Shown here piece after piece: positions 1 to 6,882 of a DNA stretch of 10,920 bases. The translations under genes and the position numbers were made by a program. The DNA lies in NCBI GenBank assembly GCA_964404605.1, contig CAYOKT010000097.1:1-10920 (forward strand). Reading direction: 5' to 3'. Numbering within the stretch: the first letter of the stretch is position 1; every line of letters starts with the position of its first letter. The notes under the pieces are model-generated. The model saw nothing but the letters and a program-made list of their open reading frames with translations. It was not told the DNA's origin and searched no databases. This stretch comes from CAYOKT01 sp964404605. GTDB lineage: Bacteria; Electryoneota; Electryoneia; Electryoneales; Electryoneaceae.

Positions 1-28
1 GCGGCGAGCGCCGTTCCCCTGCAAAGAT

Positions 29-143
29 TGTCGTCCTGAACGCAAGTGAAGGATCTTGAAATGAACTGGTTCGTATCCTGCGGAAGCGCAGCGTTTCGAG
101 ACCCTTCCCTCGTCCCGGAGAATCGGGACGGGTCAGGGTGACA
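29..143. repeat. Foldable imperfect inverted-repeat element (dispersed-repeat type)
   Basis: The outer arms at 29-39 (TGTCGTCCTGA) and 133-143 (TCAGGGTGACA) are inverted copies with 9 of 11 matches. An inner pair at 48-56 (GAAGGATCT) and 99-107 (AGACCCTTC) matches at 8 of 9. Two more perfect hairpins lie inside: CTGCG/CGCAG at 78-82 and 87-91, and CGTCCCG/CGGGACG at 111-117 and 124-130. The whole element could fold as a branched structure of about 115 nt. Arms resembling CCTGA...GAAGGATCT recur as non-coding repeats in many uncultured bacterial genomes, as far as I recall. No coding potential is seen. A genome-wide copy count would be needed to prove it is mobile or dispersed. Confidence 0.5.
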
Positions 144-178
144 TTTTCTCGCGTGGTGAGCAGGAGGTTGCGAGGGCA

Positions 179-193
179 GGGCACGCCGTGCCC
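179..193. repeat. Short GC palindrome GGGCACG-C-CGTGCCC
   Basis: There is a perfect 7-base inverted repeat around one central C, followed by CTAC. It lies between the left-end repeat and the 3' end of the minus-strand HAD gene. It could be a remnant of a second dispersed repeat or a weak transcription-end hairpin. No T tract follows it on either strand, so a classical intrinsic terminator is not supported. Confidence 0.35.
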
Positions 194-274
194 CTACAAT
201 GATGGACAGCAGGGAGGTGAAGGGTGGCACGACGACGGGTGGCCCTGCCAGCTTTGATGGCGGGGTTTGAAGGT

Positions 275-1060
275 TCAGGCCTCGATGCCGAGCGCCGGGC
301 TCAGGTCCGCGATGGAAGGCACGATCTCGTCGGGCGCGATGCCGGACCGCTTGACGAAATCGTAGTCGAACTTGCCGGTCTTCACCAGCACGGTATGCAT
401 TCCCATCCGCTTCGCGCCGAGGATGTCCGATTCGATGTCGTCGCCGACCATCAGGGTTTTCCCCGGGTGGACGGCGTAACGGGTGAGCAGTCCGCGGAAG
501 AACCCGGGCGAGGGCTTGCCCACCACCTCGGCCTTCTTCCCGGTGGCGTATTCGATCGCCGCGACATAGGGACCGAGATCGAGCTTCAAGCCCTCGGAGT
601 CCCGCCAGAAGCGGTTCTTCTGCAGGGCGATCAGGTCGCTCCCGGTGAAGGTCAGGCGGAAGATCTCGTCGAGCACCTCGGGCGAGAACTGGCTCCCCAG
701 GTCGCCCATGATCACGGTGCCGGGGCGCCGGTTGGTGATGTGCAGCCCCTCGAAATCCTCGAGGACGGCCTCGTTGACGAAGAGCGCGGCGGTGCGGCGT
801 TTCATCTGGAGTATGCGCTCGCGGGCGATGATCGCCGGGCAGATGATGTCGTCGATGTCCACCTGGAAGCCGATCTTGATCAGCTCCTCGTGGATCACCC
901 GCCGCGGTTTGCGCGTGGTGTTCGTCACGAAGGCGACCTTGATCCCCAGCGAGGTCAGCTTGTTCACTGTCGCCGTTCCCCCGGGAATCGGGAGGTCGCC
1001 GAGAATCAACACACCGTCGATGTCGAGAAATACCTGGTCAATACCGCGAATGGCAGCCAT
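275..1060 (-). CDS. HAD-IIA family phosphatase, HDHD2/LHPP-like
   Basis: This is a 261-residue cytoplasmic HAD-superfamily hydrolase predicted to cleave a phosphate ester; the substrate is unknown. Visible motifs are motif I DIDGV with nucleophile D13 and acid D15, motif II VTNTT near 45-49, motif III GKPSP with K182, and motif IV GDDIESD with D207 and D212. A large C2-type cap lies between motifs II and III. The cap segment ALQKNRFW and the following stretch ending in VVGKPSP resemble the HDHD2/LHPP branch more than NagD of E. coli. The ATG at 1060 is chosen over a TTG at 1105. The TTG sits at the expected transcription start of the promoter at 1113-1140 and has no ribosome-binding site, and homology begins just after the ATG. 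The ATG itself has only a weak upstream site. The gene is transcribed divergently from polA. Confidence 0.88.
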   Translation of the reverse strand: MAAIRGIDQVFLDIDGVLILGDLPIPGGTATVNKLTSLGIKVAFVTNTTRKPRRVIHEELIKIGFQVDIDDIICPAIIARERILQMKRRTAALFVNEAVLEDFEGLHITNRRPGTVIMGDLGSQFSPEVLDEIFRLTFTGSDLIALQKNRFWRDSEGLKLDLGPYVAAIEYATGKKAEVVGKPSPGFFRGLLTRYAVHPGKTLMVGDDIESDILGAKRMGMHTVLVKTGKFDYDFVKRSGIAPDEIVPSIADLSPALGIEA

Positions 1061-1379
1061 AGGCTCGGGGTGGTTTGTAAAGGGTTGGTTCACTTGAAGC
1101 AGCAAGCTTGGGAATATAGGGAATGAAACCGAGAGCTCAAAAAGTCCTTCCGCTCCCGGAGGAGACCGCCCGCCCCTCCCTCCCCGCGTGATGCGGGGCT
1201 CTTCATCAGGGCGGGAGGGCTCGCTTGCGGCCCTGCCGCCCCCTGCCTACCTTATCCCGGTTTCCGTTTCAGGTGACTCGCATTCTGAGACCGCGATCCA
1301 TGGGAGGCGGAACACGGATTTCCACGGGACCGGGCGGGCCGCGCCCTTCCCGTTCGCCATCGACCCGCGAGACCGTCAC
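1061..1379. other. Divergent intergenic region upstream of polA
   Basis: About 320 bases separate the two divergent starts. Besides the minus-strand promoter, the region holds a perfect 6-bp hairpin CCCCGC/GCGGGG (1182-1187 and 1193-1198, loop GTGAT). An outer pair CCCTCCC (1174-1180) and GGGAGGG (1213-1219) could enclose it. For polA only a weak plus-strand promoter candidate is visible: TTGCGG at 1225-1230, a 17-base spacer and TACCTT at 1248-1253. No small gene or RNA gene is recognised. The polA frame stays open back to 1188, but that peptide is compositionally unlike Pol I. Confidence 0.4.
1113..1140 (-). promoter_or_regulatory. Candidate sigma70-type promoter for the HAD gene
   Basis: Read on the minus strand, TTGAGC (1140-1135, 4 of 6 to the -35 consensus) is followed after 16 bases by TATATT (1118-1113, 5 of 6 to the -10 consensus). 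Transcription would start near 1106, giving a leader of about 45 nt to the ATG at 1060. This is the most AT-rich spot in the intergenic region. It is a sequence match only. Confidence 0.45.
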
Positions 1380-4115
1380 ATGCCCAAGCGCCTTTTCCTG
1401 GTTGATGCCATGGCCCAGATCTACCGGGCCTTTTTCGCCATGAGCAAGCGTCCCCTCTACACCTCGAAAGGGGAAAACGTCTCCGCCGTGTTCGGTTTCG
1501 CGAACATGATGCTCGCCCTCCTGACGCGGGAGAAGCCGGACCGGCTGGCGATCATCTATGACTCCCGCGAGCCCACCTTCCGCCACCACATCTACAAGGA
1601 ATACAAGGCGACACGGGACAAGATGCCCGAGGAACTGGTCGAGCAGCTCCCCCGCCTCGATGAGATCCTCGAGGTGCTGAACCTGCCGAAGCTGATCCTC
1701 CCCGGCTACGAGGCGGACGACCTCGCGGGCACGGTTTCGAAACGGGGCGCGCAGCGCGGTTACGAGGTCTATCTCGTCACCGGCGACAAGGATTTCTTCC
1801 AGCTCGTCGGGGACCATGTGTTCGTCTACAACCCGAAGCAGGGGCTGGATGATGTTCTCCTCTTCGACCGGAAGGGGGTCGAGGAGACCTTCGGCGTGCC
1901 GCCGGAGAAGGTCGTCGATGTTCTCGCGCTGGCGGGCGACACCTCGGACAACATCCCCGGCGTGCCGAAGATCGGGATAAAAACCGCCCTCCGGCTGGTG
2001 AAGCAGTACGGCAGCGTCGAGGAGGTGCTGAACCGCTGGGAGGAGATCGGGGGGAAGATCGGGGAGAACCTGCGCGATTACCGCGAGCAGGCGCTGCTGT
2101 CGAAGAACCTGGTCACCATCCGCACCGAGGCCCCGATCGAGGTGGACCCGGACGCCCTCGAGTACGGGCCGTGGAACACGGAACGGGCGCGCGACCTGTT
2201 CGCCGAGCTGGAGTTCAAGAGCCTCTTCCGTTACCTGGAGGTGGAGCCGCAGCGGGTGGAGGAGCAGGCCGGAGGGGTCGAGTACAGGGCGGTGACGGAC
2301 GAAAAGGGGTTGGCGGCGCTGCTGCGCGAGCTTAAATCCGCCGAGCGCTTCGCCCTCGACACGGAGACCACCTCGACGGACCCGGTGCGCGCCACACTCG
2401 TCGGACTCAGCGTCTCGGCGCGCCACGGCGCGGCCTGCTACGTCCCGGTGAACTATTTCCGCTTCAAGGATGACAGTGACCCCGGCGCCTTCGGCTACCC
2501 CATCGCGGAGTGCGGAGAGAGGGCCAGGCGCCTCCTCGACCGGCTGCGGCCGGTGCTCGAGGGCGGCCCGGGAAAAGTGGGGCAGAACGCCAAGTACGAT
2601 TTCCTCGTCCTCCGCCGGCATGGAATCGAGGCCGGGCCGCTGGTCTTCGACACGATGCTCGCCGATTACCTGCTGAACCCCGCCTCCCGCAGCCACAACC
2701 TCGACGCCCTCGCGCTGAATTACCTCCAGGTCCGGAAGGTTCCCACCCGCGACCTGATCGGCAGCGGGCGGAAGCAGGTCACGATGGACACCGTCCCGCT
2801 GGAGCAGATCACGCACTACGCCTGCGAGGATGCGGATGTCACCCTTCGCCTGCTCGAGGTGCTGGAGCCGAAGATTAACGCCGCCGGGCTGGGCGACCTG
2901 CTGCGCGAGGTGGAGCTGCCCCTGAGCCACGTGCTCGAGGTGATGGAGGGGCACGGCATCCGTCTCGATGTGGACTTCCTGCGGACGATGAGCGAAGAGA
3001 TGCGGAAGCGGATGGCCGCCCTCGAGGCCGAGTGCCACCTGCTCGCCGGCGTCGAGTTCAACCTCAACAGCCCGAAACAGCTCGCCCACATCCTCTTCGA
3101 GAAGTTGAACCTGCCGACGAGGGCCAGCCGGAAGACGAAGACCGGCTACTCCACCGACCAGGATGTCCTCGAGAAGCTCGCGCCGCTGGACCCCCTGCCG
3201 AAGAAGATTCTCGAATACCGGCAGATGCAGAAGCTGGTCGGCACCTACATCGACGCCCTCCCGGAGCTGGTGAACCCGGAGACCGGCCGGTTGCACACGA
3301 GCTACAACCAGGCCGTGGCGGCCACCGGGCGGCTCTCCTCGACCGATCCGAACCTGCAGAACATCCCCATTCGCACCGAGCAGGGGGCCGAGATCCGCAA
3401 GGCCTTCATCGCCGCGGAGGGGTGCAAGCTCCTCAGCGCCGATTACAGCCAGATCGAGCTGCGGATGATGGCCCACCTCTCCGGAGACGAGGGGCTGATC
3501 GAGGCCTTCGAGCACGGCGAGGACATCCACCTCTCGACGGCGTCCAAGATCTTCGGCGTGCCCCTCGGGGAGGTGACCCGGGAGCAGCGCAGCGCCTCGA
3601 AGGCGGTGAACTTCGGCGTCCTCTTCGGGATGAGTGAATTCGGACTCGCAAGCCGTCTCGGGATCAGCCGCAACAAGGCCCGCGAGTTCATCGAGGGGTA
3701 TTTCGGCGCCTATCCGCGGGCGAAACGATTCATCGAGGAGTTGATCGAGCAGGCCCGCGCGGAGGGATACGTGCAGACGATGCTCGGGCGGCGGCGGCCG
3801 GTGCCGGAGCTGAACGCCTCCAACCGCAACGTGCGCCAGGCGGCGGAGAGGGTGACCATCGCCACCGCCGTCCAGGGTTCCGCCGCGGACCTGATCAAGG
3901 TGGCGATGATCCGCCTGCAACGGGAGATCGAACGCGAAAAGCTGCCGTACAAGATGCTGCTCCAGGTCCATGACGAGCTCGTCTTCGAGGTGCCGGAGGA
4001 GAGGGTCGAGGAGGCGGCGGGCTGGGCGAAGGCGAGCATGGAGAGCGCGATGACGCTGCGCGTTCCCGTGGTCGCGGACACCGGCTGGGGCGACAACTGG
4101 CTCGAGGCCCACTGA
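1380..4115 (+). CDS. polA: DNA polymerase I (5' nuclease, proofreading and polymerase domains)
   Basis: This 911-residue protein fills gaps and removes RNA primers during lagging-strand synthesis and excision repair. The 5' nuclease (about 1-290) shows D9, YEADD with E111/D113/D114, GDKD with D136/D138, and D187/D190 in GDTSDNIPG. The 3'-5' exonuclease (about 305-490) is complete: DTE with D327/E329, Exo II D407, and Exo III Y480/D484. Proofreading is therefore predicted to be active. The polymerase domain has motif A with D688 (ADYSQIE), motif B with R737, K741 and F745, and motif C HDE at 864-866. Position 749, equivalent to E. coli Tyr766, is Phe. The ATG at 1380 is chosen because MPKRLFLVDAMAQIYRAFF starts the canonical nuclease domain. 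Upstream in-frame codons look non-native, and the ribosome-binding site is weak. The cyclase gene follows after 46 bases. Confidence 0.98.
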   Translation: MPKRLFLVDAMAQIYRAFFAMSKRPLYTSKGENVSAVFGFANMMLALLTREKPDRLAIIYDSREPTFRHHIYKEYKATRDKMPEELVEQLPRLDEILEVLNLPKLILPGYEADDLAGTVSKRGAQRGYEVYLVTGDKDFFQLVGDHVFVYNPKQGLDDVLLFDRKGVEETFGVPPEKVVDVLALAGDTSDNIPGVPKIGIKTALRLVKQYGSVEEVLNRWEEIGGKIGENLRDYREQALLSKNLVTIRTEAPIEVDPDALEYGPWNTERARDLFAELEFKSLFRYLEVEPQRVEEQAGGVEYRAVTDEKGLAALLRELKSAERFALDTETTSTDPVRATLVGLSVSARHGAACYVPVNYFRFKDDSDPGAFGYPIAECGERARRLLDRLRPVLEGGPGKVGQNAKYDFLVLRRHGIEAGPLVFDTMLADYLLNPASRSHNLDALALNYLQVRKVPTRDLIGSGRKQVTMDTVPLEQITHYACEDADVTLRLLEVLEPKINAAGLGDLLREVELPLSHVLEVMEGHGIRLDVDFLRTMSEEMRKRMAALEAECHLLAGVEFNLNSPKQLAHILFEKLNLPTRASRKTKTGYSTDQDVLEKLAPLDPLPKKILEYRQMQKLVGTYIDALPELVNPETGRLHTSYNQAVAATGRLSSTDPNLQNIPIRTEQGAEIRKAFIAAEGCKLLSADYSQIELRMMAHLSGDEGLIEAFEHGEDIHLSTASKIFGVPLGEVTREQRSASKAVNFGVLFGMSEFGLASRLGISRNKAREFIEGYFGAYPRAKRFIEELIEQARAEGYVQTMLGRRRPVPELNASNRNVRQAAERVTIATAVQGSAADLIKVAMIRLQREIEREKLPYKMLLQVHDELVFEVPEERVEEAAGWAKASMESAMTLRVPVVADTGWGDNWLEAH

Positions 4116-4161
4116 GGGGCGGGCCGCCGTCCACCGCCCGGAGTGCCGGCCGTGAGGGGCG

Positions 4162-4884
4162 ATGAACCTGCAGAAAAGCGACTGGACTCCCATCGAGGAG
4201 GTCGAGCACAACGCCACCGGCGAGATCGTTCATGCGGTGGTGCTGATCGCCGATCTCCGCGGGTTCTCACGCTGGTCCCTCGAGTCGCCGCTGAAGCACA
4301 TCCTGCAGGTCGTACGCTTCACCTACGACCGGGCGATCGAACTCAGCCGCGACTTCTATGCCGATTACTACAAGTGCATGGGGGACGGTTTCCTCTGCGT
4401 GTGGGAGAAAACCTCCTACCGCGGCGTGTCCAACGGTCTCGGGCTGGCGCTCGGCGCGGCGTTCGCCCTGCACGAGGGGTACTACCGCGCCCGGAAATCC
4501 TTCCACGGGCTGGCGCCGGAAGGCTTCGGAGTGGGCATCTCCTGCGGGCGGGTGATCAAGGTGCAGCCGAGCACCTGGATCCGCGAGTTGAACGAAGTGG
4601 ATTATGTCGGTTACCCGATGAACTGCGCCGCACGGCTGCAGGGGCTCGCCGGACCCCGCGAAGTCCTCATGGATCAACATGCCCGGCGCATCGCCCGGAG
4701 GTATCCGCGGGTCGTACTCCTCGCGGAGGACCGCCGCCGCGCCCTCGAGCTGGCGGACCCGGATCCGGAGTTGCTGAAGCGGGCCCGGCCGTTGAAGGGG
4801 CTGCGCCCGGAGGACCGGAAGGGCTTCGCCCGCGTCCTCTGGCCGCACGGCGAGAAAGCCCTCTGGGGGGCGGGGCGGCGATGA
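4162..4884 (+). CDS. Stand-alone class III nucleotidyl (adenylate-type) cyclase
   Basis: This 240-residue soluble protein has one class III cyclase homology domain (about 22-185) and no signal peptide or membrane segment. It would convert ATP to cAMP as a homodimer. All canonical active-site positions can be read: metal-binding D31 (IADLRGF) and D75 (KCMGDGF), spaced 44 residues as in the family; base-selecting K71 and D147 (VDYVGYP); and transition-state N154 and R158 (NCAARL). The Lys/Asp pair points to ATP rather than GTP, which is family knowledge applied here. A C-terminal tail of about 55 residues shows no recognised domain. No sensor domain is attached, so its input must be intrinsic or supplied by a partner. 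GAGGGG at 4154-4159 lies just upstream of the ATG. It follows polA by 46 bases and may be co-transcribed. Activity is inferred, not shown. Confidence 0.87.
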   Translation: MNLQKSDWTPIEEVEHNATGEIVHAVVLIADLRGFSRWSLESPLKHILQVVRFTYDRAIELSRDFYADYYKCMGDGFLCVWEKTSYRGVSNGLGLALGAAFALHEGYYRARKSFHGLAPEGFGVGISCGRVIKVQPSTWIRELNEVDYVGYPMNCAARLQGLAGPREVLMDQHARRIARRYPRVVLLAEDRRRALELADPDPELLKRARPLKGLRPEDRKGFARVLWPHGEKALWGAGRR

Positions 4885-4971
4885 ACGGCGGCGCGGGAAG
4901 TGCGGTGTCACGGTCCGGGAGGCACGCCGCGGGCGGGCGGCGGATGAGGTTGTTCCCTGCGGCGCCGGAGT

Positions 4972-5015
4972 GCCCGCCCGGTTCATCACCCCGCCGGTTC
5001 GCGGCGGGTGCGGGC
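4972..5015 (+). other. GC-rich hairpin upstream of the protease gene
   Basis: A 7-bp perfect stem CCCGCCG/CGGCGGG (4990-4996 and 5002-5008, loop GTTCG) is enclosed by a second 6-bp pairing GCCCGC/GCGGGC (4972-4977 and 5010-5015). It ends about 9 bases before the AGGAGG ribosome-binding site of the protease. No T tract follows. It could shape translation or mRNA stability, or simply reflect the high GC content. Confidence 0.3.
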
Positions 5016-5038
5016 GGCTTGCGAGGAGGGGCGGTCGG

Positions 5039-6769
5039 ATGAAGCGCATGGTCTTCGTCGCCGTGGTCGGCATCGGGTTTGTCTTCTCGAGCCCCTTCGC
5101 GCGGGGTGGGGAAGGCGGCGCAGATGCACCCCGCCGCTGGTGGGTCGAGTTCACCGACCGGGGCCGGTGGGAGGCGCTCTCCCCACAGGAGATCCGCGAG
5201 GAGGCCATGCGGCAAGGGTTGAGCGAAGCGGCGCTGGAACGGCGCCGCATCGAGGGAATCCCGGAGGAGGAGCTGGTCACACTCCGGGACCTGCCGCCGG
5301 ACCCGGAGTACCTCGCGGCCCTCGAGGAGACCGGGGCGGAAGTGCGGCGGGTGTCGCGCTGGTTCAACCGCGCCAGCGTGATCGCCGGCCCTGCTGCGCT
5401 GGAGCTCATCGCCGGGCTGCCCTTCGTGGCGGAGGTCTCGCCGGTGGGCCGGGGGATCATGGCCGGCTTCCAGGTCACCTACGGCCCGGACTGGGACGGC
5501 AACCCGCCGCCCGGCCCCGGCGTGGACCTGCCGGGGCAGTATGGCCCCTCCTACCTGCAGGCGCTGCAGGTCGATGCGGTCGAGGCGCACCGCCTCGGAT
5601 ACACCGGGCGCGGCGTTCCGCTGGTCATCCTCGACAGCGGTTTCGAGCTCTCCCACGAGGCCTTCTCGCACCTCGATGTGATCGCGGAATACGATTTCAT
5701 CGACGATGATCCGGTCACCGGCATGGAGCCGGGCGACCCCCCCAATCAACCGAACCACGGCTCGGCCTGCCTTTCGATCATCGCGGGGTATTCGCCGGGC
5801 AACCTCGTCGGGATCGCGCCTGGGGTGAGCGTCATCCTCTGCAAGACCGAGTATGTGCCCGACGAGACGGTGCAGGAGGAGGACGACTGGCTGGCGGGGG
5901 TCGAGTGGGCCGAACGCCTCGGCGCGCGGGTGCTCAGCTCCTCCCTCTCCTACACCGACTGGTACGTGCAGACGGACTATGACGGCGTCACGGCGATCAC
6001 CAGCCGGGCGGCGAATCGCGCCCGCAGGCTCGGGGTTCTCCTCTTCACCGCCCTCGGCAACGAAGGGCCGCAACCGCGCACCCTCGGCGCGCCGGCCGAG
6101 GCGCCGAGTGTCCTCGCCGCCGGGGCGGTGGACTCCCTCGGACGGATCGCGAAGTTCTCCAGCCGGGGCCCCACCGCCGACGGGCGCATCAAGCCCGACC
6201 TCTGCGCGATGGGGGTGAGGACGGTGGTGATCAAGCCGCAGAGCAACCACCGGTATGTGCGCGGCGGCGGGACCAGCTTCGCCACCCCGATCCTCGCCGG
6301 GCTCGGGGCCCTGCTGCGGGGGGCGCACCCGGACTGGAGCGCCGAGCGCTGCGCGCGCGCGATGAAGGCGACCGCCGACCGCGCCGACCGGCCGGACAAT
6401 GTGTACGGCTGGGGCATTCCGGACATCGTCGCCGCCATCCGCTGGCCCGAACTGCGGCTGCGGGCCAGGGACGGGGAAGGCCGCCCGGTCGCCGGGGCGA
6501 AGGTCCGCGTGGAGCCCGTGGTGTCGGGGACCGGCGCGGGTGAATCAGAAGCTCGGCAGGATGCGGCCGGCGGGGAGCGCCTCCCCCGGGAGGCTGTCAC
6601 CGGTCCCGACGGCCTCGCCGCGTTCCCGAACCTCCCCGAGGGGGTGTGGCGCTGGCGGGTGCTGCCCCCGGGGGGATGGACGGGGGCGGACGGTCCGCTC
6701 GAGGGGAGTTTCACCTGCCCGGACGGCGCGCGCCGCACGGTGGTTCTCGCGGCCCGGGAAGAGGGATGA
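5039..6769 (+). CDS. Secreted subtilisin-like serine protease (peptidase S8) with C-terminal beta domain
   Basis: This 576-residue endopeptidase is predicted to be exported. It begins MKRM followed by a hydrophobic stretch (about 5-20), a Sec signal; cleavage is plausible after A21 or A30 (ADA). Residues about 31-165 form a propeptide-like region whose end resembles inhibitor-I9 prodomains (ASVIAGPAALELIAGLPFV). The catalytic domain (about 185-470) carries the Asp/His/Ser triad D199 (ILDSGFELSH), H240 (NHGSAC) and S413 (GGGTSFATP), with oxyanion N341 (ALGNEGP). The spacing and the IAPGV...CKTEYV...EEDDW pattern match a subtilase subgroup common in Bacteroidota-like bacteria. The last ~100 residues look like a carboxypeptidase-regulatory or SpaA-like beta sandwich (GEGRPVAGAKV, TGPDGLAAFPNLPEG). 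No type IX sorting motif or C-terminal anchor is seen. The start is fixed by AGGAGG at 5024-5029, nine bases upstream. Its target is unknown. Confidence 0.93.
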   Translation: MKRMVFVAVVGIGFVFSSPFARGGEGGADAPRRWWVEFTDRGRWEALSPQEIREEAMRQGLSEAALERRRIEGIPEEELVTLRDLPPDPEYLAALEETGAEVRRVSRWFNRASVIAGPAALELIAGLPFVAEVSPVGRGIMAGFQVTYGPDWDGNPPPGPGVDLPGQYGPSYLQALQVDAVEAHRLGYTGRGVPLVILDSGFELSHEAFSHLDVIAEYDFIDDDPVTGMEPGDPPNQPNHGSACLSIIAGYSPGNLVGIAPGVSVILCKTEYVPDETVQEEDDWLAGVEWAERLGARVLSSSLSYTDWYVQTDYDGVTAITSRAANRARRLGVLLFTALGNEGPQPRTLGAPAEAPSVLAAGAVDSLGRIAKFSSRGPTADGRIKPDLCAMGVRTVVIKPQSNHRYVRGGGTSFATPILAGLGALLRGAHPDWSAERCARAMKATADRADRPDNVYGWGIPDIVAAIRWPELRLRARDGEGRPVAGAKVRVEPVVSGTGAGESEARQDAAGGERLPREAVTGPDGLAAFPNLPEGVWRWRVLPPGGWTGADGPLEGSFTCPDGARRTVVLAAREEG

Positions 6770-6771
6770 AC

Positions 6772-6789
6772 GGCCGGGTTCGCCCGGCC
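6772..6789 (+). terminator. UUCG-loop hairpin after the protease gene (possible terminator)
   Basis: GGCCGGG (6772-6778) pairs perfectly with CCCGGCC (6783-6789) around a TTCG tetraloop, two bases after the protease stop codon. A second small hairpin GGCG/CGCC follows at 6794-6804. There is no T tract, so it may act as a 3'-end stabiliser or a non-canonical terminator rather than a classical intrinsic one. Confidence 0.4.
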
Positions 6790-6829
6790 CGAAGGCGCTT
6801 CGCCCGGGCGGGCGTGTAAAACAAGAAGG

Positions 6830-6866
6830 AAGGAGGACCTCCCGGGCCGCCTCAATCGCCGGCCCG
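6830..6866 (+). promoter_or_regulatory. Orphan consensus Shine-Dalgarno plus hairpin in the trmO leader
   Basis: AAGGAGG at 6830-6836 is a full-consensus ribosome-binding site, yet no start codon lies at normal spacing in any frame. The next start is the trmO ATG at 6883, whose own upstream site is weak. The SD can pair locally as GGAG-GAC-CTCC (6832-6842). A 7-bp hairpin CGGGCCG/CGGCCCG (6843-6849 and 6860-6866) sits between it and the ATG. In the trmO frame a TAA at 6817-6819 is followed by no alternative start before 6883. Confidence 0.35.
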
Positions 6867-6882
6867 CTCGCGGGGAACACCC

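Noticed and set aside
1061..1105. TTG start at 1105 for the HAD gene, adding 15 residues
   Set aside because: No ribosome-binding site, it lies at the predicted transcription start, and homology begins just after the ATG at 1060.
224..1126. Plus-strand frame of 300 codons opposite the HAD gene
   Set aside because: The minus strand carries all four HAD motifs in order. The plus frame has none and is a shadow.
1188..1379. Extended N-terminus for DNA polymerase I
   Set aside because: The 64 extra residues are Pol I-unlike, the region forms hairpins, and the canonical nuclease start is at 1380.
1269..4217. Very long open frame (about 980 codons) on the minus strand across polA
   Set aside because: It is antisense to a complete Pol I, rich in His/Arg/Leu/Gly, and shows no motif. 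Long antisense frames are expected in GC-rich genes.
4667..6328. Long minus-strand frame across the cyclase end and protease
   Set aside because: It lies opposite two genes with complete catalytic motifs and has low-complexity Pro/Arg/Gly composition with no recognisable domain.
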